Origin: Cladophialophora immunda
Lineage: Eukaryota > Ascomycota > Eurotiomycetes > Chaetothyriales > Herpotrichiellaceae
DNA length: 64,000 bases
Direction: 5' to 3'
NCBI RefSeq assembly: GCF_000835495.1
Contig: NW_015622544.1
Span: 3,748,855-3,812,854, forward strand
Positions within the stretch are counted from its first letter, which is position 1. Each line of letters starts with the position of its first letter. The notes under the pieces were generated by a model. That model was not told the origin of the DNA. It saw nothing but the letters and a program-made list of their open reading frames with translations, and did no database searches. Positions 55,266 through 64,000 of the stretch are shown piece after piece. The position numbers were made by a program, and so were the translations under genes.

Positions 55266-55774
55266 TCATGCTGTGGCGTTCTTGACATTACTCCTCGCAT
55301 CATCATTGCCACCGTACTCTTCAGCATATTTCCTGCTGACATCTTCGGGCCCCTCACCGGCGGCGCCCTTCTCAAAGTCGCCAGCTTTGGTCGGCCGCCC
55401 CGTGCCTTTCTGGATGCCACCGCCCTCCTCGACCGGGATTTCTCTGTTGTCCCCGGCACCGGAGACTTTGCGGCCGTACTCGGCGGTGCTGCCGGGGAAT
55501 TTATTGGTTACTGATTGATCGATGCCAGACTCGGTTGCTAGAATTCCAGAGATATGATCAGTCGTTTCCGTACCGGGTCGGGCAAAGGGAGATGTTGTGT
55601 CACGTCCTGTTCCTCTTTCCAGGGCGTATACATACTGCTGACGCTTCCTCCAGAGACTGTTTTGCCTCCAAACCCACTGTCTTGGGCACCGTGCTTGGAT
55701 TTGGCCGACGCGAGATCGCGTTCCGCTTGTTTGGCAATGTCCATGAGGTCTTGACCCTTGTATAGCTCAGACAT
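55266..55774 (-). CDS. Small hydrophilic Gly/Glu/Lys-rich fungal protein
   Basis: Exons are 55774-55636 and 55537-55266, with a 98-bp intron at 55635-55538 (donor GTATGT, acceptor CTAG), giving 136 aa. It starts MSELYKGQDLMDIAKQAERD. After splicing it continues TESGIDQSVTNKFPGSTAEY, then GDNREIPVEEGG and a charged tail ending NVKNATA. It has no cysteine, signal peptide or membrane segment, and a composition like LEA/hydrophilin-type stress proteins. I recall similar small unnamed proteins in other moulds, but no function is known. The two halves lie in different frames and look meaningless without the intron. Tail-to-tail with MSH2, 290 bp apart. Confidence 0.75.
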
Positions 55775-56433
55775 GATTGGTATGTATCTTTCGGGGTGTT
55801 TGCTTGAAGAGTATTTTTGAATAGATAGAAGTCGTGTGACTATGGTCCAGAGTCGTAATATTATAGGAAGATAGATCCAAAATCTGTGCCATGATGTTTT
55901 GTGCCTGAGTTTGCATTGAATTATTGTGATGTCATTGGTTGATGTCATGCTGTAAAGCACAGGATGGAGTCCATGTCCGATATTCACAGCCTTGGTCTAG
56001 CCTCATTCGGGCTTCGCAAGGCTGAGGGTTCAGCTGGGAAGCATTGCTGGCTGTCCGCAGTGAAAGAAGGTCTGGCAGACGAATGGCGGAGGGTGGGTAT
56101 AGCAGTCCTTTCACTTTTGGTCCCAGATTCATCGACGTTGCTGCTCAAACTTGACTTCGCTCTGCTCGGAGGTTCTCAGATCGGACTTTCGAAAATGCTC
56201 ACTTTCACGTCGCTCCTGCTTCGACAGGTGAGACTTGGTCGGATCGCATGCCAGGCATTCAAACTGCCGTCACAGTCACCTCCAAGATGCGCCAGCACTC
56301 TGACAGCAGCCTTCTTCGCTCTCATGGTTTCTGCGAGCCGCTGCCCCATCATTCCAGCCTGCATTTCTTTCGATCTCCATTGAAATCAGAGCCACGTCTA
56401 CCCGTTTGTCCTCCTAGTCCCCCACCACACAAG
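55775..56433. other. Divergent promoter region, 0.66 kb
   Basis: Shared upstream region of the small hydrophilic protein (minus) and the 720-aa protein (plus). The plus frame stays open upstream to 56248, but those codons are probably leader sequence. No TATA element recognised. Confidence 0.5.
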
Positions 56434-58649
56434 ATGGCACGTCAACCTGATCCCGCTTCTCTCAGTGCCCGGAGTCGTCACTCTTTCGTCTCTGCTATAC
56501 CAAGGCCAAAGTCCGGCAGCTCTCGTCACGCTACGCCCGCAGGTGCTCGAAGAGACAGAAGGGATTCGGCAGCAGGGACAAGTCTGCTGAACATTCCTCG
56601 CACGCACCGAAAATCATGGCAACCCGAAGACAGTCTGCCACCTAGCTCGTTCCGAATATCCCAGCCTCAGGTCGCAACGCCCAGTAGAGAGTCATTGCTT
56701 CCATACAAGCAACGGTCTCATCATGACCTCTCTGGAACCCAACAGCAACTGTATATTCGAAACATGTCCACGCATTCCTTGGGTGGACATGACACTGTTG
56801 CAGCTCAGGATCATCTCAAACAGGGTTCCAGCACTACCGCCCTGCCAAAGTCCAAGACGATGAGTAGCTTGCTGTCTTCGCCCCGCGACACTATTACCAG
56901 GCGGCGACTGCTCCAGCCCCTCGAACCACCCTTACCACGCACGCAAACCTTGGGCAATATCTCATGCTTTGGTCCGCCACATGAAACTCCTTCTCCGAGA
57001 AAGCCAACTTCAGTTACCCTTTCCCCTCCAGAGCAGCATCACGATAATGCAAGTCAGCTCAATATCACCGATGCATTGATTGAAAGCAGGATGACAGAAA
57101 AAGAGACGGACTTAATGATACAGGTTCAGAGAGAGGCGGCGATCAACCGTGCTCGACTTAGAAATGCTTGTCAGCACCGAAACCCTCTTGAATGTGCTCT
57201 ATCATCGCAATCACTAAGGAGCCCGGCCGAGCGTGCACCAACCCTCAAATTGTCGCTGAATGACGTTGCCAATACACAACGTCTCGAAGGCATGAAGAGG
57301 ACATCGTCATCGGGGAGGCTCCTGTTCATAAACTCCACTTTGGCAAACAAGAACTGGCGAGATAGTGACATCCCAACTTCAACAACAATGACAACCAGCA
57401 TTGGCAGCGTCAGCAGCTCGAATCCCAGCCAGCATTCCGACAATGATCCAAGACATGTGAGAGACTTCTGACTATTCTATAACGACTAGCATTGTTAACC
57501 ACCAGGCAGGTGTATGTTGCAGAGGATGGGTCATACTGGACCGGGCGATATATGTCCCTGTGTGACCGATTTCGCACAAAAGAGCTCAATAGACCATCTC
57601 AATCACCCTCGGAGTCGACCGAAAAGAAGATCGACCATCTCTTCGAGAACAGTGAGAAGGTGCGTATGAACAGTGCGCTCAATGAGCTAAAAGAGCATTG
57701 CAAGACGGAAGAAGCCTTAACGAGCTTTGAAGACTTCGAGAACATCCTCCTCAAGAAGCTGGGAATATCGCGCCAAAGCCTGCATCGAGCTGGAAGCCTC
57801 GCATTTGGGGGCAAAGAGGCGGAGAAAAAATTGACCACTTCTGGGTCGAATGGGTTCAAGCCGTTTTCGTTGAACAGATCAACTTCTCCCGGAAATATGT
57901 CGACGCCGACGAGTCGAATATCAAGCGTCAATGCTGAGGCCGTGCTAATTGACACGTCCAAGGCGTTCTATGGCGATGGAACTATGACGAAAAGCAAAAC
58001 CACAGGCAATCTAGCATCTCTCATCCCCCTCATCCCAAAGAGGCAGTATGTTATTGCGAGCAATTCTTCGCCAAAGTCGAATACTGTCCAGCTGGCTTCG
58101 CATAGGCGTAAAGCATCTTACTTTGATTGCTCCCCCGAAACTCGAGCAAAGGCGATGAGAGAGCGAGAGGAACGTGCCTCTCGCAGAGCAGCTGAGGCGC
58201 ATCGACGGTCAAACTCACAGATGCCATCTTTGACCGTAGTCAGGAGTCGCGGGGGTAGCAGGGACCAAGCATCATCCTCCAAGGCTGTGAAGATCTCTGG
58301 GCCGGTCCAGCCTCAGTTCAGCTCTTCCTGCTCCAAAGTGGACGGCTCGGGAGCAGTGACAAGCTCCTTGAGTGCTGCCATGCTCGAGAGCGGACATGGT
58401 CGCCCACCACAAAGCACTGTGAGTAAGACCTTGCCGTCGCGAGTAGAGCTGGTTGAGGTGCCTGGAGGCGGGAAAGAGAAAGTGGTCAAATCACGACGTA
58501 AGGCCGAGAGGCAAACCAGCGGAGAGAGGGTCAAGACCTTGTTTGGAGCTGGAATGCGAGAGGTCAAGAAGATGGGACGTCGAGTCAGTGGGATGAGCTG
58601 GCCTGGAAGTAGCGACGAACTGGTGCCACCCAGGAGCGGGAGCAAGTGA
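56434..58649 (+). CDS. Ser/Pro/Arg-rich protein of unknown function, 720 aa
   Basis: Exons are 56434-57456 and 57510-58649, with a 53-bp intron at 57457-57509 (donor GTGAGA, acceptor GCAG, phase 0). The N-terminal two thirds of exon 1 is disordered and Ser/Arg/Pro-rich. A helical piece (LIESRMTEKETDLMIQVQRE) follows. After the splice comes the only ordered-looking block, VYVAEDGSYWTGRYMSLCDR followed by a helical stretch ending in KKLGISRQSL. The tail is basic and disordered, with a coiled RAKAMREREERASRRAAEA segment. This layout resembles unnamed filamentous-fungal regulatory or cell-cycle proteins, but I recognise no family. The start is placed at ATG 56434 (CAAGATGG context); an in-frame ATG at 56248 is possible. 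The stop overlaps a GTGAGT donor, so an alternative last exon is possible. Confidence 0.8.
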
Positions 58650-58777
58650 GTAACGTGTTGGTCGAAGGCGTCATGAGATGGGCGAGGCCTGTGATATTGC
58701 TGCACCTAGACGTCTGAATGACGAAGTACGGCGGGTATCACAACTTGTTTAGACACTTGTATGCACAGTGCCGAAGA

Positions 58778-60406
58778 CTATGCTGGTACCCAATGGATCT
58801 CCACCTGCACTTCTCTCTGGCCATTGCCATCATCAGCAAAAAGATCAACCTTTTCAAACCGCTTCGGAATGCTGTGTGCGTAAAATACGCTGCGGTTGTG
58901 ATATGCGAGCACATTGATCCCGTCGCCGTTGTCCGCATAGGAAAAGATCCCCTGCACCTTGGCAGAGTTGGTACACTCGAATTTGCCGGTGGCAGGGTTG
59001 ACCAGGCACGGGGAGTACGACGAGGAGAGGGAGAACAAAGCCTGGTGGCCGGGGTCGACCACGTCGTGCTGGGCGCGGAAGGTCGCGCAGGTGCCCGAGA
59101 CGTACCACTGGCCCTGACGGATGAGACACCCCTTTTTCGAGGCCGTGGAGGGGGAGGGCAAGATTGAGTTCGAGTCTGAAGGGGAGAGAACGACACGATT
59201 TTGTGGTTGCTCCGTTGTCGTCGTGGACGTAGAGTCCAGGATGTGGATCTCCAGGTGGCCTTTGCCTGTGAACGGCAGGGCTGTGCTTGTGCTGGTGGGT
59301 GAAGACGTGGGGTTGGCGACGGAAGTTGTCTTCGTGGCCGACGGCGGGTCCTGGTCCCCCCCAGGCGTCTTTGGGAGGTATTTGATTCCTCGTCGCGGGC
59401 AGTTGGAAATCGCGCCGTCGGGCGGCACGGGCACGAAATGTCGGCGCACGGTGGTTGCGTTCAGGAACGGGGAGCGGGGGTGGTGGCTCAGGGCCGTGTC
59501 GAGGTCATAGTCTCCCGGACCGGGCATCAAGACTGGGGCTTCGGCTTCGGCTTCGGCTTTGGCGTCTTGTTGCGTATCAGACGTGTGTCGCAGCGAACCC
59601 ATCACCGCGAAATGATACCACACCTCGTCCAGCTCGCCCCGGCGGTTACAGCGGAATGTCACCGGGTGGTCGTGCGCAGAAGACTGGATTGCCTCCTCCA
59701 GCTCCCGCAGCGTATAACGCTTGTTGGACGAGGGGAGGATGCCGGCCTCGGCGAGAACCGAGTACGTGTCGAGCGTCCTGAAGAGGGAGGTCGTGTGGAC
59801 GAAGTAGTCCAGCACGTCGGGGTGAGGGTGCCGGCGACTTGGGGTGGTTGGAGGGGCGGCGGCGGCGCCGTCGTAGCAGTCCGGCTCGAGGGTCGAAATG
59901 CACGTTCCGTGCTTGTTCCACTCGTGGGCCCACAGGTGCTCGTGGTCGCCGTCGAGGGAGAGCCAGTACGTCTCCATGAAGGAGAGCAGGCCCTCGATCG
60001 TCGGCGAGTGATCCCCATCCTGGCCCTCCTCCAGAGCGTGGCGGAGCACAGTCCGAATGTCCGAGTGCGAGCGCGACGAGTCGCAGAAGGCGTCAAACCC
60101 TCCAGCACAGAGATCCGGCCAGAGTCCGTGGATGGTCCACGAGTTGTTCGGCCCGATGGGTGGCGCGGTGTCCCAGAATTGGGTCTGCAAAAAGTGTCCT
60201 GAAGGGTGATTGACACAGCACGTGTTTATGTCTTGGGGCGGCGGCGAGGGACACGATAGCGACGGAGGGTTGGGGCAGGCTGTGGGGTTTGACTTTGGGA
60301 GGGAAAGGATGTTGTTGTTGATGCCGTCGGTGGTGGTGAGAGGCAGGGGGAGTAGAAACGAGGACAGCACGGGGAGTTGGGATAGGAGCTGATAGAGAGA
60401 GGCCAT
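58778..60406 (-). CDS. Ribonuclease T2 with C-terminal extension domain (Rny1-like)
   Basis: Secreted or vacuolar endoribonuclease; yeast Rny1 cleaves tRNA and rRNA under stress. Single exon, 542 aa. A hydrophobic N-terminal signal region (about 1-25) is followed by the RNase T2 domain. CAS1 is WTIHGLWPD (catalytic His about 93) and CAS2 is HLWAHEWNKHGTC (His about 161, Glu about 162, His about 166). Cysteines are spaced for the family disulfides. A linker with an alternating Glu-Ala run (AEAEAEAP) and a Ser/Thr/Pro-rich stretch leads to the C-terminal RNase T2-like domain. That domain contains GHLEIHILDS, CLIRQGQWYVSGTCATFRA and FECTNSAKVQGIFSY. Longer than most family members, mainly through these linkers. 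The first in-frame ATG is 60406; upstream frame begins at GTG. Confidence 0.93.
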   Translation of the reverse strand: MASLYQLLSQLPVLSSFLLPLPLTTTDGINNNILSLPKSNPTACPNPPSLSCPSPPPQDINTCCVNHPSGHFLQTQFWDTAPPIGPNNSWTIHGLWPDLCAGGFDAFCDSSRSHSDIRTVLRHALEEGQDGDHSPTIEGLLSFMETYWLSLDGDHEHLWAHEWNKHGTCISTLEPDCYDGAAAAPPTTPSRRHPHPDVLDYFVHTTSLFRTLDTYSVLAEAGILPSSNKRYTLRELEEAIQSSAHDHPVTFRCNRRGELDEVWYHFAVMGSLRHTSDTQQDAKAEAEAEAPVLMPGPGDYDLDTALSHHPRSPFLNATTVRRHFVPVPPDGAISNCPRRGIKYLPKTPGGDQDPPSATKTTSVANPTSSPTSTSTALPFTGKGHLEIHILDSTSTTTTEQPQNRVVLSPSDSNSILPSPSTASKKGCLIRQGQWYVSGTCATFRAQHDVVDPGHQALFSLSSSYSPCLVNPATGKFECTNSAKVQGIFSYADNGDGINVLAYHNRSVFYAHSIPKRFEKVDLFADDGNGQREVQVEIHWVPA

Positions 60407-60473
60407 AGCGGGATGCACGGTGAGAGGTAGAGTGAGAATAAGTGGGCGAGGGCAGATCTATCTTTCTGATATG

Positions 60474-60479
60474 TATATA
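60474..60479 (-). promoter_or_regulatory. Candidate TATA box of the RNase T2 gene
   Basis: TATATA within TTTTTATATACATAT on the minus strand, 68 bp upstream of the RNase T2 start. Spacing fits a fungal core promoter; no other TATA word is closer. Confidence 0.35.
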
Positions 60480-60614
60480 AAAAGGCCTCCTTGATATTGA
60501 ACGAGCGTCAGATCTGAGTGTTTCAGGGATGAAGATTCGAGGACCGCGAACTACGCGTTTTCCCCCCTTGGATATGACGTCAGCGAGGCTGAGGCGGTCA
60601 CGAGGCTGAAGCCA

Positions 60615-61794
60615 TCACGAGGCCGACGACCCGATGCTCATCCCTCCCAACACTTCATCCTGAGGGTACTTTGTTCCTCCTTGCTTTCTGATCTCGTCCA
60701 TTATCTCCATCACACGGATCGTCTCCTTCCAAGGCATAATCTCACTCTCTTTTCGGCCCGCGGCAATGTCGAGGGCAGTATTGTCTGCCTCGTAGAAAAA
60801 CCCCCGGCCGATTCGAGGGTAGTCGTAGTGCTTGCTTTCAAAGTCATTTTTGGAGTGCTCTTTCCGTCGATGGACCGTAAAGGACAAAGGGTGCGACGGT
60901 GCTGCGCCATGCACGTCGATGTACCCGTCTGTACCTTGGATACGGCACACCACATCACCCATGCCACCCGACATGGTAGTGGAACTGACGATTCCCTGCC
61001 TTCCCGTCGACGGATACTGTACCAAGATGCTCGAGGTGACCTCAACTCCATGCAGATGGCTTTGCGTTGCAAGGATATTTGGCCTCTCCGAGTTTGCAGG
61101 GGTGTTGGGATCTAGGGCCAGGAAAGCCCATGTTAGAGGGTAGATGCCGGTATCCAGCAGCGTCCCCGCCCCGAGCTTAGGGTCTTTATACCGGGAGGTG
61201 TCTGGCAGGCTAGGGATGTGAACCAGCAGGCTGAAGTCGGAGGACATACGGAAGACATCCCCAATAACCTGATCCTCAAAGAGCAGCTTCCTCAACTGGG
61301 CCACGAGAGGTCGATGCCGTAGCCACATTGCCTCGTGGACATAGACGTCCTTTTTCTTTGCAGCATCAAGCACCTCTCGCGCCTCGCGGGCGTTGATGGT
61401 GAACGACTTCTCGCACAGAACATTCTTCCCCGCGGCAATGGCATCGAGACAATTGCCTTTGTGAAAGGAGTGCGGAGTCCCTATGTAGACACAATCCACG
61501 TCCGGATCGGAGTAGACCTGGTCATATGAAGCATAAATGGTCGGTGTTGCACTTGGGCAATGTTTTGCGGCAAAGTCTTTGCCCTTTTGCATCGACGACG
61601 ATCCGATGCATTGGATGATGTGCTTTGCTTTGGCGTCTGGGCGGTCGAGAACCAAATCTTCGACGAACCAAGAAGAGATGAGGCCCGTGGCTGCAAGCGC
61701 TTGTCAGTAGCGTGCGCCTTTGTAGAGGGAGCATGCGAAGTGGCTGTGACATACACACTATTCCCCACCTGCAGGTAGGGATCTCGGCAGCCAT
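60615..61794 (-). CDS. Gfo/Idh/MocA oxidoreductase, dihydrodiol dehydrogenase-like
   Basis: NAD(P)-dependent oxidoreductase related to dimeric dihydrodiol dehydrogenase / D-xylose 1-dehydrogenase, probably cytosolic. Exons are 61794-61755 and 61690-60615, with a 64-bp intron at 61754-61691 (donor GTATGT, branch CTGAC, acceptor GCAG), giving 371 aa. Splicing builds the Rossmann start RWGIVSTGLISSWFVEDL, which is otherwise missing. Next come the strand/loop VDCVYIGTPHSFHKGN and the EKS-type catalytic lysine block LCEKSFTINAREARE (EKP in many relatives). The C-terminal substrate domain has GAGTLLDTGIYPLTWAF, typical of the subgroup. Exact sugar or diol substrate unknown. The longest frame alone begins at a TTG codon, so the spliced start at 61794 is preferred. 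Confidence 0.91.
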
Positions 61795-62549
61795 AATGGA
61801 CTCGCGGGTATACCGTGACGGGGAGATCGTGCTTGGTCTCGGTCAATTGAAGAAGTGAAGCCGCCATCATTCGTTTGGCTGCGTCTGTCCAGGATGGCGG
61901 GGTTGGGCTGTGGGAGGGCGGAAGGGGGTTCCGCAGGGAGAGACAATGGGTAAAATGGGGACAAACAATCCCCAGCCTCACTAGCACTTCGCCCTCCACA
62001 TTCCCGCCAAACACCCCCATCACATACATGATCCACCTGTTGTCCCTCTTTCTCGAAGAATACGGATTACCGAGTGCAGCGCACACCATTGGAGACGACA
62101 GAGAGTCCACGCCGCGCAGACCAGTACTTCGTCCACATCAGCCACCGAGTCTTCGCTTGCCGACATCGAGAATCGAGTTGGACCTCCCGAACCCCTGTCG
62201 CCTTGATTCACACCGTCACACTGCCTCTCGGCGGCTATCTCGCGTTGCCGCATTACCGAAAAGTCAACATTCCGCTGAGACGCCTTTACTACATCACAGT
62301 GCAGCAAGGAGACCTCGAGCTAGATCTGCGCTTGCTGGTGTCGGAAATTCCCACCTTCAACACAGTTCCGCAACTCGCATGATCCTGGTCGTTGTCGTCC
62401 ATCAGCCCTTAAGCCTGGCTTCTTGACTGCGTCGCCAGCCTGCAACGACGCCGTCCTGTCGTCAGACCCTCGATATACCTCCCTGCTGTCCTTAGTAGCC
62501 CACTCATACCTTTGTGGCTCTCACACGAGTTCTCCCGGGGTCCGCAGCC
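61795..62549. other. Intergenic region, 0.75 kb
   Basis: Oxidoreductase promoter (minus) and upstream side of the small ORF at 62550 (plus). Several overlapping short frames; none with a domain. Confidence 0.5.
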
Positions 62550-62816
62550 ATGGGCCGCTTCACCACCATGATCCTTTCCTGCCTCCACAACCTCCTCATT
62601 CAACTCCCCCAGAACGGCTATCACAATATCTCGCGCGTCATGCAGCCCCAGATGCGAAGCCTATCTGAGAGTCTCACCATTGCGAACCCCGCTGCATGGC
62701 GCAATGCCGCCGCCCGCAAAGAGAACGGGATAGAGTTGCAGTCCATCGCGCCCAAAACCTCGGATGAGCCGCCCGTGAAGCAGGAAGAGGTGGTTGAAGG
62801 TTCTCAGGCCCGATAG
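62550..62816 (+). CDS. Candidate 88-aa small protein
   Basis: 88 codons from an ATG in nearly ideal context (GCAGCCATGG) to a TAG ending at 62816. The N-terminus is mildly hydrophobic (MGRFTTMILSCLHNLLIQL), followed by an amphipathic stretch (RVMQPQMRSLSESLTIANP) and an acidic/polar tail (PPVKQEEVVEGSQAR). No known family. Good start context and protein-like composition are the only support. It could also be one exon of a longer gene. Confidence 0.4.
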   Translation: MGRFTTMILSCLHNLLIQLPQNGYHNISRVMQPQMRSLSESLTIANPAAWRNAAARKENGIELQSIAPKTSDEPPVKQEEVVEGSQAR

Positions 62817-64000
62817 TCCATGATAGCCTTGGGGCAGAGATATATCAGAACTATGAGGGAATTAGCTACAAGAGATTGCATGAGGTTGGATCAGGATGAG
62901 TCCGCGGAAGAGACGCCCTATTGTCGACAAACCTCGTCTGCCGCTTCAGCCACTGCTTCGCTCAACATCATTTGAGCGACAACCTATCTCACCCGAACGG
63001 ATATCTTTGGAGACCAGGTCCTGGGGATTGGGTTCTTGGAGGAGTTCCCCTCTTGTCTATGGTCGTCTGCTCGTTTCCTAGCGCCCTCCTGGCACCGAAG
63101 ACTCGGGATATTGTTAACCTAGTCGCCTTGAACCACCAAGGGAGGCGGCACAATTCCGATGCCTCAAATTACACAAACCGATGGAGGCGGGACCACGGGA
63201 TGTCCACTCACCGTCATCCTTATCCAACGAAGGTGGCGGTTGAAGAAGGAAACACCCTTCCTGGGGCATGGCCGGGCTGGAAGCTTCCGCTCTCCACATC
63301 CGCCGGGCATAGCATGGGTCGAAAGGGCAGACGATTCTACCCGATAGTGTGCGGTTCGCTCTCTATCTCTATCTTTCGTCTCTTCGCTGGACGTGCACGG
63401 GACTACACTCCACCGAGTCTACAACGTTATATGGAACAGGACGATACAGATACGAGAGATGGACATACAGGGGTGATCGCCTCGACGGGGGAGAAGAGTC
63501 AATCGTTCGCTTCGACCCAGCCGGGGCACGCAGGCCTTGTGTCCCCCACCTTCGTCCAAGGGGGCGCATTGAGCTCGGAAAGAGAACATTTTATGTTACA
63601 AGAATAGACCCGGGATGGACAAAGAGGCATGCTCGATCTTCTGGACTGCTTTGATTCAAGCGTTCTGTACTGACTGCGTTGCTCTATACCTGGTGCATAA
63701 TATTTGACTGCTGTACTGCATTATTGCGTTGCATTGCATTGGCCCTGCGCTGCACTTGTGCTCTGATACACCAATTTTCTTGAGCGGGCGGTCCTCTGTA
63801 AACAACTGCCACGACTGCACTGCACTGCACTGCACTGCACTGCATTGTCCTGTTCTATTACTGTACAATAGTTCCAATAGAAGTCTGGGGCACATCGATA
63901 TCAATGCGTAATGGGTAATATCTCTTTCCCCCTCCGGCCCAAGGGATGCGGCTGTGCAATCCAGCAAAGGGAGATATATATGCACATCGTTCCGGATCAA
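62817..64000. other. Right-end intergenic region
   Basis: No gene supported. A plus-strand frame of up to 228 codons (62921-63607) begins at TTG and has no domain. A pentanucleotide repeat lies at 63814-63843. Confidence 0.45.
63814..63843. repeat. (ACTGC)6 microsatellite
   Basis: Six perfect copies of ACTGC, with related TGCATTGC/CTGCGCTGCAC words in the preceding 100 bp suggesting decayed repeat units. Confidence 0.9.

Noticed and set aside
59438..60202. 254-codon plus-strand ORF
   Set aside because: Antisense shadow of the GC-rich RNase T2 gene; Arg/Val/Gly-biased with no domain.
62921..63607. 228-codon plus-strand ORF at the right end
   Set aside because: Begins at TTG; the first ATG is much later, there is no domain, and several other frames are open over the same bases.

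Overview
The window is nuclear DNA of a filamentous ascomycete (Pezizomycotina). Three things support this. The genes are interrupted by short introns, mostly 45-98 bp, with GTRNGT-type donors, CTRAY-like branch sites and YAG acceptors. The gene families present are typical of moulds: Atg9, an eisosome Pil1/Lsp1 protein, a Dfg5/Dcw1 GH76 enzyme, DUF6594, Clr5 and Zn(II)2Cys6 proteins, DHA1 and AAAP transporters, and a membrane-anchored P450. There are no operons or bacterial signals. The order within the phylum is not settled by the sequence; a Eurotiomycete is my guess. Splice sites were placed by eye, using reading phase and family continuity.

Layout. Positions 1-455 hold the 5' end of a Zn(II)2Cys6 regulator that runs off the left edge. 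Positions 456-10159 form a gene-poor stretch of about 9.7 kb with no gene I can support. It contains a perfect 16-bp hairpin and a cluster of TAGGTA/TACCTA motifs. From 10160 onward the density is normal. On the minus strand come ATG9, a DUF6594 membrane protein, a P450 and an eisosome protein. These are followed by a small basic protein, an F-box-like protein, and a divergent pair of unassigned proteins (754 and 1013 aa). Next come a DHA1 drug-type transporter, an F-box protein, eIF3k, a GPI-anchored GH76, an AAAP amino-acid transporter, a GNAT and a Clr5 protein. The divergent pair APP1/MSH2 is followed by a small hydrophilic protein, a 720-aa Ser-rich protein, a two-domain RNase T2 and a Gfo/Idh/MocA oxidoreductase.

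The genes are mostly unrelated housekeeping or accessory functions: autophagy, mismatch repair, translation initiation, plasma-membrane and wall organisation, and transport. I see no secondary-metabolite cluster, transposon, tRNA, rRNA or CRISPR array, and no convincing multi-gene new system. The least explained items are a TATA-preceded 57-codon ORF at 24690, a 116-codon ORF directly upstream of the amino-acid transporter, cryptic coding exons at 47062-47444, and the structured repeats in the gene-poor left end.
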